Translations under genes and position numbers: made by a program
Source of the DNA: Thermohalobaculum sp039187815
GTDB lineage: Bacteria > Pseudomonadota > Alphaproteobacteria > Rhodobacterales > Rhodobacteraceae
Assembly: GCA_039187815.1 (NCBI GenBank)
Contig: JBCCZI010000006.1
Coordinates: 1-64,000 of the forward strand
Direction of reading: 5' to 3'
Length of the DNA stretch: 64,000 bases
Shown: positions 18,555-26,290 of the stretch, one piece after another
How the letters are laid out: each line of letters starts with the position of its first letter
Numbering within the stretch: the first letter of the stretch is position 1
The notes under the pieces: generated by a model
Seen by the model: the letters and a program-made list of their open reading frames with translations, nothing else
Database searches by the model: none
What the model was told of the DNA's origin: nothing

Positions 18555-19243
18555 CCGAAAAGCGCCGCATCCATGACACCGCCGCCATCACCGAACGCTT
18601 GGCCGAGATCACCCGCCGCGCCCGCCTCGATCTACGGTTCCTGCATGACGACCGGACACGGGCGCACATTGCCGCCGAGCTTGCAGATGCAACTGACATT
18701 CTCGATGTGGGAGCCGGGATGCGCGGGGCGCTCGACGGCCATCCGGGGCGTGTCGAGAGCTTGGACATCAATGATTTCGGGGACTATCCGGATATCCTCG
18801 GCGATATCTGCTCACCGCTGCCGGCGTGGATGGAGGCGCGCTATGACGCGGCCATTGCGCTCGCCGTTCTTGAGCATGTCTATGACCCCCCCGCTGCGGT
18901 GGCGAATCTCCGCCATGTGCTGAGGCCCGGCGGGCGGCTCTTTCTCTATGTCCCGTGGATTTGGCGCTATCACGGCCCGCCGGATCTTGCGTTCCAGGAC
19001 TATCAGCGGTTCTCCCGCGATGGGCTGGCCTACCTGCTGCGCGATTTCGAGGGCGTCACGCTCTACCCGATCCGGGGCAAGTACGCGGCGATCGCCAATC
19101 TTTTGAAGCTGTGGAAGCGGCATGTGGAGCGGCGGGTCGGCGGGCGGATCAACCGGTTGCTCGATGCCCGTGCCAGCGATTGGCGCAACACGGTCCAGGC
19201 CAGCGGGTTTCTCGCCGAGGCACGCGTGCCGGGTCAATATTGA
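18551..19243 (+). CDS. Class I SAM-dependent methyltransferase of the glycan cluster
   Basis: 230-residue methyltransferase. The SAM-binding motif I 'DILDVGAGMRGALDG' is at about residues 53-67, followed by 'VESLDINDF' (acidic ribose-binding loop), 'AIALAVLEHVYDPPAAV' and 'RHVLRPGGRLFLYVPW', a standard methyltransferase-11 arrangement. The GTG start overlaps the previous stop (GTGA, 18551-18554). It is the last gene of the cluster, so it may methylate a sugar or lipid carrier made by the upstream glycosyltransferases. A palindrome begins immediately after its stop codon and belongs to the next transcription unit. Confidence 0.84.
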   Translation: MTEKRRIHDTAAITERLAEITRRARLDLRFLHDDRTRAHIAAELADATDILDVGAGMRGALDGHPGRVESLDINDFGDYPDILGDICSPLPAWMEARYDAAIALAVLEHVYDPPAAVANLRHVLRPGGRLFLYVPWIWRYHGPPDLAFQDYQRFSRDGLAYLLRDFEGVTLYPIRGKYAAIANLLKLWKRHVERRVGGRINRLLDARASDWRNTVQASGFLAEARVPGQY

Positions 19244-19260
19244 GATAAGATTATCTTATC
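19244..19260. promoter_or_regulatory. Perfect 17-bp palindrome GATAAGAT-T-ATCTTATC, probable operator
   Basis: Two exact 8-bp arms around a single central T, starting on the base after the stop of the methyltransferase gene. It is strikingly AT-rich for this window and lies about 60 nt upstream of the inferred transcription start of the DUF1127 gene, an activator-like position. No T-run follows it. The binding protein is unknown; a Fur-like or stress regulator is conceivable. Confidence 0.45.
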
Positions 19261-19280
19261 TATGAGCGAGAACTCCTCGT

Positions 19281-19309
19281 TTGTTCTGATAAATCTCCAA
19301 AGGCATATT
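19281..19309 (+). promoter_or_regulatory. Probable promoter of the DUF1127 gene
   Basis: TTGTTC (19281-19286) and CATATT (19304-19309) are separated by 17 nt within an AT-rich stretch, consistent with a sigma-70-type promoter and a leader of roughly 70 nt. Two CTCCTC stretches (19273-19278 and 19310-19315) lie around it; the second would be at or near the transcript start and is complementary to the AAGGAG ribosome site at 19375-19380. Confidence 0.35.
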
Positions 19310-19387
19310 CTCCTCATCGGACATGGGAAGCGGATCAGCGCTGCTTGTGCATCTCTCGATCGCGTCCCCGCCATAAGGAGAATGATG

Positions 19388-19807
19388 ATGACCAATTCTG
19401 CGATTTGGACGATCACCGAGCCTGGCTATCGCGCTCATCTGCGTCGGGGCTCCGAAGCACGCGCGGCCGCGGTCTATCAGGCGCTTGGGCCGGTGCGCCG
19501 GGCCATTCGCTGGGGGGTCGACGGCGTCCACGCGCTCGGCGTTGCGATCCGTGTGCGGCTCGATGCCATGCGGAGCGCCTATGCTCTCGAGCATCTCGAC
19601 GCGCGCCATCTCGAAGACATCGGCCTGACGCGGCACGATGTCGACGATCTGGCAGCTGGCAAATGGCCTGCGGCGGCGCGGATGCTCAAGGAGCGGGGCG
19701 AGGCCCCGAAGCCTGAGGAACGCCCCAAGCGTCGGCCGATCGCGTTGACTTTCCGCGACACGCTCGACCTGGAGGAGGCGCCGCGGATCTGGCGCCGAGC
19801 GGCCTGA
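19388..19807 (+). CDS. DUF1127-domain small protein
   Basis: 139-residue protein. The segment 'LDARHLEDIGLTRHDVDDL' (about residues 66-84) is the DUF1127/YjiS-like motif, which in alphaproteobacteria occurs in short Arg-rich stress-linked, often RNA-associated proteins. A basic Pro/Lys-rich tail follows. Three in-frame ATGs are consecutive (19382, 19385, 19388); the third is 7 nt from the AAGGAG ribosome site and is preferred. It has its own promoter-like sequences and palindrome, and is convergent with tldD (4-nt gap). At 139 residues it is longer than the ~50-residue classic DUF1127 proteins. Role in stress or RNA turnover is inference from the family. Confidence 0.8.
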   Translation: MTNSAIWTITEPGYRAHLRRGSEARAAAVYQALGPVRRAIRWGVDGVHALGVAIRVRLDAMRSAYALEHLDARHLEDIGLTRHDVDDLAAGKWPAAARMLKERGEAPKPEERPKRRPIALTFRDTLDLEEAPRIWRRAA

Positions 19808-19811
19808 GGCC

Positions 19812-21242
19812 TCACTCGCTCGCAGCACCCCCAACGGTCAGCCCGCCGATCATCAGCGTGGGCTGGCCGACCCCGACGGGCACGCCCTGGCCGTTCTTGC
19901 CACAGGTGCCGATGCCCGGGTCCATGCGGCTGTCGGTTCCGACCGCCCGGATCTTGCGGAGCGCCGAGGGTCCGTCTCCGATCAGGGTCGCGCCTTTGAC
20001 CGGGTGGAGCACGCGGCCGTTCTTGACGCGGTACGCCTCGGTGCACGAGAACACGAACTTGCCATTGGCGATGTCCACCTGCCCGCCGCCAAATCCCGTG
20101 GCGTAGAGGCCATCCTCGAGTCCCTCGAGGATGGAGGCCGGATCCTCGGTGCCGTCCAGCATGATCGTGTTGGTCATCCGTGGCATCGGGATATGCGCAT
20201 AGGACTGGCGCCGCCCATTGCCGGTGGGGCGGTGCCCCATCAGCCGGGCGTTTTGGCGGTCGTGCATATAGCCGACCAGGATGCCGTCCTCGATCAGCAC
20301 GGTGCGGCCCGAGGCCGTGCCCTCGTCGTCGACGGTCAGCGAGCCGCGCCGATCCGGTATGGTGCCGTCATCGACCACCGTGATCCCCGGCGCTGCAACC
20401 GGTTTGCCGAGCAGTTCGGTGAAGGCCGAGCTGCCCTTGCGGTTGAAGTCGCCCTCAAGCCCGTGGCCGATCGCCTCGTGGAGCAGGATGCCCGGCCAGC
20501 CAGGGCCGAGCACCACATCCATGACGCCGGCGGGCGCCTCTTCGGCCTCAAGGTTCACCAGCGCGATCCGCAGCGCCTCGTCGGCGCCCGAGCGCCAATA
20601 GTCGGGCGTGGTGATGCGCGCCAACTCATGGCGGCCGCCGCCGCCATAGCTGCCGCTCTCGCGCCGGCCATCCTGTTCGACGATCACCGAGATCGAGAGA
20701 CGGGTCATCGGGCGGTAATCGGCGACGGATGTGCCCTCGGGCCGCAGGATCTCGACCTCTTGCACGCCGGCGGCGAGGCTGGCGGAGACCTGCACGACGC
20801 GGGCGTCTTTGCCGCGCAGATAGGCGTCGATCTCACGGAGCAGCTCGATCTTGGCGGCCGCCTCCGATTCGGAGACGGGATCGACCGCGTCATAGCGCGC
20901 CGTATTGGTGCCGACCGGCGCTTCGGCCAAGCTCCCGCCGCCATTTCGCACAGCCAGACGTGCGGTCTCGCTGGCCCGGCGAAGCGCCGCTTCGCTCATC
21001 TCGCTCGAATGGGCATAGCCGGCCATGGGCCCCGAGATGCAGCGCAGGCCGAACCCGGTGCCGGCGTCATAGCTGGCGGTGCGCAAGCGACCGTCGTCGA
21101 AGCCATAGACCTCGGATCTCCGGCGCTCGAGAAACAGCTCGCCATCATCGGCGCCCGCCACCGTCTCGCGCAGGATGGCAAGGGCGGTCTCGCGGTCGAA
21201 CGCGGTCTCGAACGGACGGAAAGGACCGGCATGTGCCTGCAT
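19812..21242 (-). CDS. tldD: Metalloprotease TldD
   Basis: TldD (with TldE/PmbA) forms a zinc protease that trims peptides such as microcin precursors and degrades CcdA-like antitoxins. The 476-residue product contains the HExxxH motif in 'LLHEAIGHGLEGD', the TldD zinc site, and the typical N-terminal 'FLERRRSEVYGFDDGRLR'. Length fits E. coli TldD (481). The ATG at 21242 has AAGGAG 6 nt upstream; earlier in-frame codons lack a ribosome site. Its partner TldE is not in this window. It is divergent from the cytochrome oxidase operon, a neighbourhood common in Rhodobacterales. Confidence 0.95.
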   Translation of the reverse strand: MQAHAGPFRPFETAFDRETALAILRETVAGADDGELFLERRRSEVYGFDDGRLRTASYDAGTGFGLRCISGPMAGYAHSSEMSEAALRRASETARLAVRNGGGSLAEAPVGTNTARYDAVDPVSESEAAAKIELLREIDAYLRGKDARVVQVSASLAAGVQEVEILRPEGTSVADYRPMTRLSISVIVEQDGRRESGSYGGGGRHELARITTPDYWRSGADEALRIALVNLEAEEAPAGVMDVVLGPGWPGILLHEAIGHGLEGDFNRKGSSAFTELLGKPVAAPGITVVDDGTIPDRRGSLTVDDEGTASGRTVLIEDGILVGYMHDRQNARLMGHRPTGNGRRQSYAHIPMPRMTNTIMLDGTEDPASILEGLEDGLYATGFGGGQVDIANGKFVFSCTEAYRVKNGRVLHPVKGATLIGDGPSALRKIRAVGTDSRMDPGIGTCGKNGQGVPVGVGQPTLMIGGLTVGGAASE

Positions 21243-21418
21243 TGGGGTCTCCTTGGTGACCGGGCGCGGCCCGCGGGCGCCCTCAGACAGGCCCACAGCG
21301 GCACCATGCCGCAAAGCCGGCGCTTGCCGGGCCCTGACCCCTAAGTGATACACCAGAAGCGAAATTGCAATTCGCGCGCTGGGCCCATCGGCCCGCGGGC
21401 AGCAACAGGAAGACGGCG

Positions 21419-22285
21419 ATGCGCAAGCTATTCGGAACATTGGGGGCCATGGCGGCCGGTCTTGTCGGTGCGGGCCTTGTCACAGCGGGCGCAGCCCTGG
21501 CCTCCGAAGAGGTCGCAGGCAAACCGGTGCCGGCCGGGACGGGCTTCCAGCGCCCGGTGACCGAGCAGATGGCCGATCTCGTCTGGCTCGACGACATGCT
21601 GCTGGTGATCATCACGGCGATCGTGATCTTCGTCACGGGCCTGCTGCTCTACACGGTTTGGAGGTTTGATGCGCGGCGCAATCCGACGCCTGCGACCTTC
21701 ACCCACAACGCCACTGTCGAGGTCGTTTGGACCGCCGTGCCGGTGCTGATCCTGGTCGTGATCGCCATCCCCTCGCTCCGGCTGCTGGACAAGCAGCTGA
21801 CGATCCCGGAAACGGAGATCACCATCAAGGCGATCGGCAACCAGTGGTACTGGGAGTACCAGTATCCGGATCAGGAGGTTGAGATTTCGGCCTATATGCT
21901 CGATCGCGATGAACTCGAAGAGTACGGCTATGAGCAGGACGAGTACCTGCTGGCCACCGACACCCGCATCGTGATCCCGGTCGACACCAATGTGCACCTG
22001 CTGGTGACGGCCTCGGATGTCATTCACAACTGGGCGATGCCGTCCTTTGGCATCAAAACCGATGCCATCCCTGGGCGTGTGAACGAAGCGTGGTTCAACG
22101 TCTCGGAAACGGGCACGTATTTTGGCCAATGCTCCGAGCTCTGTGGCATGCACCACGCCTATATGCCGATCGTGGTCGAGGTCGTGACGCGCGAGGAGTA
22201 TGACGCCTGGATCGCGGAGGAGCTCGCCAAGAAACAGGGTGGACCTGCCCTGGCTCAGGCCCCTGCCGAGACCGCCCTAGACTGA
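21419..22285 (+). CDS. coxB: Cytochrome c oxidase subunit II
   Basis: Subunit II carries the CuA centre that accepts electrons from cytochrome c in the aa3 terminal oxidase. The 288-residue precursor has a signal peptide (residues 1-28), two membrane helices (about 58-80 and 102-122) and a periplasmic cupredoxin domain. All CuA ligands are present: His203, Cys238, Glu240, Cys242, His246 and Met249. The 'GNQWYWEYQYP' aromatic segment (140-150) for electron entry is intact. ATG 21419 is preceded by AGGAAG. First gene of the operon coxB-ctaB-small gene-ctaG-coxC-surf1; coxA is not here and must be elsewhere. Confidence 0.97.
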   Translation: MRKLFGTLGAMAAGLVGAGLVTAGAALASEEVAGKPVPAGTGFQRPVTEQMADLVWLDDMLLVIITAIVIFVTGLLLYTVWRFDARRNPTPATFTHNATVEVVWTAVPVLILVVIAIPSLRLLDKQLTIPETEITIKAIGNQWYWEYQYPDQEVEISAYMLDRDELEEYGYEQDEYLLATDTRIVIPVDTNVHLLVTASDVIHNWAMPSFGIKTDAIPGRVNEAWFNVSETGTYFGQCSELCGMHHAYMPIVVEVVTREEYDAWIAEELAKKQGGPALAQAPAETALD

Positions 22286-22310
22286 CTGACGCTTGGACGG
22301 GGAGGCCCGC

Positions 22311-23267
22311 GTGACCCAAACATCGCCTGAGTTCTCGCTCGCCAATGCGGCGGAACCCGAGTTCCGCGACTACATCACATTGCTCAAGCCGCGGGTGATG
22401 CGTCTGGTGGTCTTCACCGCCATCGCCGGCATGGTGGCGGCGCCGGCGGCCACCCATCCGGTGATCGCTGTTGCGGCGCTAATCTGCATCGCCGTCGGTG
22501 CGGGCGCCTCGGGCGCACTGAACATGTGGTGGGATGCCGATATCGACGCGCTGATGGAGCGCACGGCCAACCGGCCGATCCCGGCTGGTCAGGTCGGGGG
22601 CGAGGAGGCGCTCGGCCTTGGCATCGGTCTGGCGATCCTGTCGGTCGGCACCTTGGCGATCGTGGCAAACCCGCAAGCGGCGGCGCTGCTGGCCTTCACG
22701 ATCTTCTTCTACGTGGTGATCTATTCGATGTGGCTGAAGCGTGCGACGCCGCAGAACATCGTCATTGGCGGCGCGGCTGGGGCGTTCCCGCCGATGATCG
22801 CCTGGGTTGCCGCGACCGGTGAGCTGACGGCCGCGCCCGTCCTGATGTTCCTGGTCATCTTCCTCTGGACGCCGCCCCATTTCTGGGCGCTGGCCTTGTT
22901 CCGCAATGATGACTACGCACGGGTCGGTGTGCCCATGATGCCTGTGGTGGCTGGCGACGCTGCCACCCGGCGTCAGATCTGGCTCTACACCCTGGCGATG
23001 GTCCCGGCGCCGGTGTTGCTCGCCTTCACCGAGGCGGGCGGGCCGCTGCTGCTGCTGACGGCTCTGATCGCGAATGGGGCGTTCCTGCTCAAGGCATGGG
23101 AAGTCTCTGCACGCTCGGCCGAGGATGCCGCAGCCGACCGCTTTCGGACCGAGAAACGGCTATTCGGCATATCGATCCTCTATCTTTTCGCGATATTCGG
23201 GGCGGTGATGGCCGATGCCTTGCTTCGCGCGCTGATGCCGGGCCTCGCTTGGCCCGTGCTGATCTGA
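22311..23267 (+). CDS. ctaB: Protoheme IX farnesyltransferase (heme O synthase)
   Basis: CtaB attaches a farnesyl group to heme B, giving heme O on the way to heme A for the oxidase. The 318-residue polytopic protein has the UbiA-type prenyl-diphosphate motif 'NMWWDADIDALMERTANRPIP' in the first cytoplasmic loop (NxxxDxxxD, with the NRP signature) and about eight to nine helices; the second Asp-rich region is 'RNDDYARVGVPM'. Start set at GTG 22311, which has GGGAGG 6 nt upstream; a TTG at 22293 would extend it but has no ribosome site. It lies 25 nt after coxB. Confidence 0.95.
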   Translation: MTQTSPEFSLANAAEPEFRDYITLLKPRVMRLVVFTAIAGMVAAPAATHPVIAVAALICIAVGAGASGALNMWWDADIDALMERTANRPIPAGQVGGEEALGLGIGLAILSVGTLAIVANPQAAALLAFTIFFYVVIYSMWLKRATPQNIVIGGAAGAFPPMIAWVAATGELTAAPVLMFLVIFLWTPPHFWALALFRNDDYARVGVPMMPVVAGDAATRRQIWLYTLAMVPAPVLLAFTEAGGPLLLLTALIANGAFLLKAWEVSARSAEDAAADRFRTEKRLFGISILYLFAIFGAVMADALLRALMPGLAWPVLI

Positions 23268-23279
23268 GGAGGTCTTGAC

Positions 23280-23420
23280 ATGAAGCGGGATCATGAGCTT
23301 CACGACCGTCGGCGCGGCCGCAATCTGGGTGTGCTCGCCGTGCTGCTGGGCTTCATCCTGCTGCTGTTCCTGGTGACGGTCGTTAAAATGGGCGGCCAGT
23401 CCGCCAATCCTTGGGGCTGA
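23280..23420 (+). CDS. Small single-helix membrane protein of the cytochrome oxidase operon (CoxF-like)
   Basis: 46-residue protein: a basic cytoplasmic N-terminus (MKRDHELHDRRRGRNLG), one strong membrane helix (about residues 18-36) and a short outer tail. AGGAGG lies 8 nt before the ATG, one of the best ribosome sites in the operon, so it is certainly translated. Proteins of this size and plan occupy the same slot between ctaB and ctaG in Rhodobacterales and are treated as oxidase assembly factors; a specific role is not established here. Confidence 0.8.
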   Translation: MKRDHELHDRRRGRNLGVLAVLLGFILLLFLVTVVKMGGQSANPWG

Positions 23421-23424
23421 CGGC

Positions 23425-24015
23425 ATGGCGCACCCCACCCCGCAAGAGCTGAGACGCAAGGCGCTGCCTCTGGTCGGCATCGCCTTTGGCATGCTCGGCA
23501 TGGCCTATGCCGCTGTGCCCCTCTATGACTGGTTCTGCCGGGTGACTGGGTTTGGCGGCACGCCGATCGAGCGCTCTGAGGCCGCCTCCGAGATCTTGGA
23601 CCGCACCATCACCGTGCGCTTCGATGCCTCGCTGACCCGCGGCATGCCGTGGGAGTTCCGCCCGGTCGAGACCACCGCCGAGATCCGCATCGGAGAGACA
23701 GGGCTCGCCTTCTATGAGGCGTACAACCCGACCAACCAACCGGTCTCGGGGTCGGCCAGCTTCAACGTCGCCCCGTTCTCGATGGGCAGCTACTTCGTCA
23801 AGATCGACTGCTTCTGCTTCCAGGAACAGACGCTCCAGCCCGGTGAGCGCGTTCTGATGCCAGTCACCTATTACGTCGATCCCGAGATGGTGGAGGATCG
23901 CGAGACCGTCGGTCTCGCCGCCGTCACCCTGTCGTACACCTTCCACGAGATCGAGATCGAGATCGATATCGAGGCCGAGGCGCCGGAGCGGCGCGCGGCG
24001 CTCGACACCAACTGA
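23425..24015 (+). CDS. ctaG: Cytochrome c oxidase copper-delivery protein CtaG (Cox11 family)
   Basis: CtaG/Cox11 inserts copper into the CuB site of subunit I. The 196-residue protein has one N-terminal membrane helix (about 13-33), the family segment 'YAAVPLYDWFCRVTGFGGT' and a periplasmic beta domain with the copper-binding CFCF motif, Cys129 and Cys131; Cys38 near the membrane is the third conserved thiol. The C-terminus is rich in Glu/Ile. The gene starts 4 nt after the small upstream gene. Together with surf1 and ctaB it supplies assembly functions for the aa3 oxidase. Confidence 0.95.
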   Translation: MAHPTPQELRRKALPLVGIAFGMLGMAYAAVPLYDWFCRVTGFGGTPIERSEAASEILDRTITVRFDASLTRGMPWEFRPVETTAEIRIGETGLAFYEAYNPTNQPVSGSASFNVAPFSMGSYFVKIDCFCFQEQTLQPGERVLMPVTYYVDPEMVEDRETVGLAAVTLSYTFHEIEIEIDIEAEAPERRAALDTN

Positions 24016-24059
24016 CCCTGGGGATGCGGGCCGCGCGCGCGGCTGTCGGAGGACGCACA

Positions 24060-24878
24060 ATGGCGCACGAGAAGAACCACGACTACCATATCATCGAGCC
24101 CAGCCCCTGGCCGATACTGGGTGCCATCGGTGGCCTGCTGCTGCTCTCGGGCGCGGTGCTCTACTTCCATGACGTCACGCCATGGATGATGATTGTCGGG
24201 TTCTTGGTGGTGCTCTACACCATGAAGGTCTGGTGGACCGACATGGTGCGCGAGAGCAAGGCGGGCGATCACACGCCGGTCGTGCAGATCGGCCTGCGCA
24301 TGGGCTTCCTGCTCTTCGTCATCTCCGAGGTGATGTTTTTCTCGGCCTGGTTTTGGTCGTTCTTCAAGCACGCGATCTTCCCAGTGCCCGAAATCGATGG
24401 GGCTCTGCAGGGCACCCTAGATCTGCCAGTCGGGCCCTGGCCGCCGGTTGGGATCGAGACGTTCGATGCCTGGGATTTGCCGCTGATCAACACGCTGATC
24501 CTCTTGCTGTCGGGCTGCACGGTCACCTGGGCCCACCATGCGCTGATCGAGGGCAAGAGGCCCGCGCTGCTCTATGGGCTCTTGTTCACGGTGCTGCTGG
24601 GGGCGGTCTTCACGATGTTCCAGGCCTATGAGTACTCGCATGCTCAGTTCGAGTTTGCGGGCAACATCTACGGCGCCAACTTTTTTATGGCGACGGGCTT
24701 TCACGGGTTCCACGTTCTGGTCGGCACGCTGTTCCTGCTGGTCTGCCTGCTGCGCGCCCAGGCCGGACAGTTCAGCACCGAGAAGCATGTGGGTTTCGAG
24801 GCTGCGGCTTGGTACTGGCATTTCGTCGATGTGGTCTGGCTCTTCCTCTTTGCCGGCGTCTACATCTGGGGCGGTTGA
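24060..24878 (+). CDS. coxC: Cytochrome c oxidase subunit III
   Basis: Subunit III of the aa3 oxidase, 272 residues, with seven predicted membrane helices. Family segments are clear: 'HDYHIIEPSPWPILGA' at the N-terminus, 'LFVISEVMFFSAWFWSFF' in helix III with the conserved Glu, 'TVTWAHHALIEG', and the end 'YWHFVDVVWLFLFAGVYIWGG'. Subunit III stabilises the active site and proton uptake. The ATG at 24060 follows GGAGGA. A UUCG-capped hairpin lies between this gene and surf1. Confidence 0.97.
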   Translation: MAHEKNHDYHIIEPSPWPILGAIGGLLLLSGAVLYFHDVTPWMMIVGFLVVLYTMKVWWTDMVRESKAGDHTPVVQIGLRMGFLLFVISEVMFFSAWFWSFFKHAIFPVPEIDGALQGTLDLPVGPWPPVGIETFDAWDLPLINTLILLLSGCTVTWAHHALIEGKRPALLYGLLFTVLLGAVFTMFQAYEYSHAQFEFAGNIYGANFFMATGFHGFHVLVGTLFLLVCLLRAQAGQFSTEKHVGFEAAAWYWHFVDVVWLFLFAGVYIWGG

Positions 24879-24902
24879 ACCCGCTTGGTACCATGAGATC
24901 CG

Positions 24903-24922
24903 CGGGCGCCTTCGGGCGCCCG
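24903..24922 (+). terminator. Strong UUCG-capped hairpin between coxC and surf1
   Basis: CGGGCGCC (24903-24910) and GGCGCCCG (24915-24922) pair perfectly over 8 bp around the extra-stable TTCG tetraloop. It is followed by TTGCCATTT, not a full U-tract, so it may be a leaky terminator or an RNA-stability element that separates coxC from surf1. The hairpin geometry is certain; the function is inferred. Confidence 0.5.
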
Positions 24923-24941
24923 TTGCCATTTGGAGCTGCCG

Positions 24942-25634
24942 ATGCCCCGCCTGCGCAAAGCCGTGATTGCCCCCATCCTGCTTGGCATCGCGGGGATGTC
25001 GGTTCTGCTCGGCCTCTGCGCCTGGCAGGTGCAGCGACTGGCGTGGAAAGAGGCGCTGATCGACCGGCTCGAAGCACGCTTGTCAGCAGAACCCGTGGCG
25101 CTGCCGGCCAAACCCGACCCCCAGCGCGACGAGTTCTTGCGCGTTGCCGTTATAGGCCAGCTGGCGGGTGAGGCGCTCTTTCGCTTGACCACCTTGCGTC
25201 CGGATGGTCCGGGGTTTCTCGTGATTGCCCCGATCGTCGTCGGCGAGCGGCGCATCCTGGCCGATCTCGGATACGTGCCCGAGGCCGAGCGGGCAGCGCT
25301 CAGCCTCGAGCCTGGCACACCTGTCGCGCTCATCGGCGCCTTGTTCTGGGCCGAGACAGATACGGCTGCGCCGCCGCCCGATCTTGCGGCCGGGATTGTG
25401 TTCAGCCGCGCTGTTGGCCCCTTGGCCGACGCGCTCGACACCGAGCCGCTGCTGATTGTTGCCGACAGCCATGATCTCAGCATGCCCCCCCGCGCCATCG
25501 CGCTTGGGGTCAATCTGCCGAACAATCATCTGAACTATGCCATCACCTGGGCCGGGCTGGCCCTGGTTTGGGTGGTCATGTCGGCGCTTTGGCTAAAGAG
25601 CGGTCTGCGCCCGGATACATCGCCGGCCGAGTGA
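24942..25634 (+). CDS. SURF1-family cytochrome oxidase assembly protein
   Basis: SURF1 helps insert or stabilise heme A in subunit I. The 230-residue protein has two membrane helices, at about 8-26 and at the C-terminus (about 198-217), flanking a periplasmic domain. Family features: 'LGLCAWQVQRLAWKEALI' near the N-terminus, 'RLTTLRPDGPGFLV' in the middle, and 'NNHLNYAITWAGLALVWV' before the last helix. Start at ATG 24942 with GGAG 6 nt upstream. Its last 59 nt overlap the 3' end of an antisense methyltransferase gene, see that entry. Confidence 0.9.
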   Translation: MPRLRKAVIAPILLGIAGMSVLLGLCAWQVQRLAWKEALIDRLEARLSAEPVALPAKPDPQRDEFLRVAVIGQLAGEALFRLTTLRPDGPGFLVIAPIVVGERRILADLGYVPEAERAALSLEPGTPVALIGALFWAETDTAAPPPDLAAGIVFSRAVGPLADALDTEPLLIVADSHDLSMPPRAIALGVNLPNNHLNYAITWAGLALVWVVMSALWLKSGLRPDTSPAE

Positions 25635-26178
25635 GCACGGCAAGTTGATTGCAGCCCATCTGGAATAATCGGTGCTCGGAGAGCTCAAGCCCCACCTCGC
25701 TTGCGAGCACCCGGAACCGCGAGCGATTGAAGATCACAATATGATCGTCCTGCGCGGCCTTGGCAAACAGGCCGACCCGCGCACCAAGGGAGTGCACGAC
25801 ATCGTTTCCGATGACCGTAGGCGTGGTCAAAACGATCTGCCCGCCCGGGCGCAACAGAACGCTCAGACCACCAAACACAAGTTTGAGATTGAACAAATGC
25901 TCGATGATCGCGAGCATGGCGATCGTGTCGAAGCGCGCGTCGATCTCGGGCAAGCCGTCGTCGAGATTGCAGGCCCAAACATCGCAGCCCGGGTTCCGCG
26001 CCCTGGCCTGCTCCGCCGCTTTCTCGGAAATCTCGATACCGGCATAAGAGGATATCCGGTCGCCCGCCGCCTCCCGCAAAGCCCCGTGGCCGCAGCCGAC
26101 GTCCAACAGATCACCGCGAAGATGCGCCAGCACCTTGGCCATCCGCTGTTGCCGAAGATGTTGTGACAGCAGACCCAT
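25576..26178 (-). CDS. Class I SAM-dependent methyltransferase inserted between surf1 and thrC
   Basis: 200-residue methyltransferase with motif I 'LLDVGCGHGALRE' (about 24-36), an acidic loop 'YAGIEISEKA', and 'IIEHLFNLKLV' plus 'LRPGGQIVLTTP'. The N-terminus suggests a lipid- or sugar-directed enzyme of the type found in glycan clusters. It is on the strand opposite to both neighbours, and its C-terminal 19 codons lie antisense to the last residues of SURF1. The sequence around its 3' end looks slightly less GC-rich than its neighbours, so acquisition is possible. Target unknown. Confidence 0.8.
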   Translation of the reverse strand: MGLLSQHLRQQRMAKVLAHLRGDLLDVGCGHGALREAAGDRISSYAGIEISEKAAEQARARNPGCDVWACNLDDGLPEIDARFDTIAMLAIIEHLFNLKLVFGGLSVLLRPGGQIVLTTPTVIGNDVVHSLGARVGLFAKAAQDDHIVIFNRSRFRVLASEVGLELSEHRLFQMGCNQLAVLTRPAMYPGADRSLAKAPT

Positions 26179-26290
26179 GGGTGCTCCGAGTTTCAGCGCA
26201 TCAGCGTACTATCATCCCAAAGATGAATGCCAGTCCTTGCCGAGGCCATGGCATCACGCCTAAATGGCGCGCGTCCCGAGGGAGATCCAG

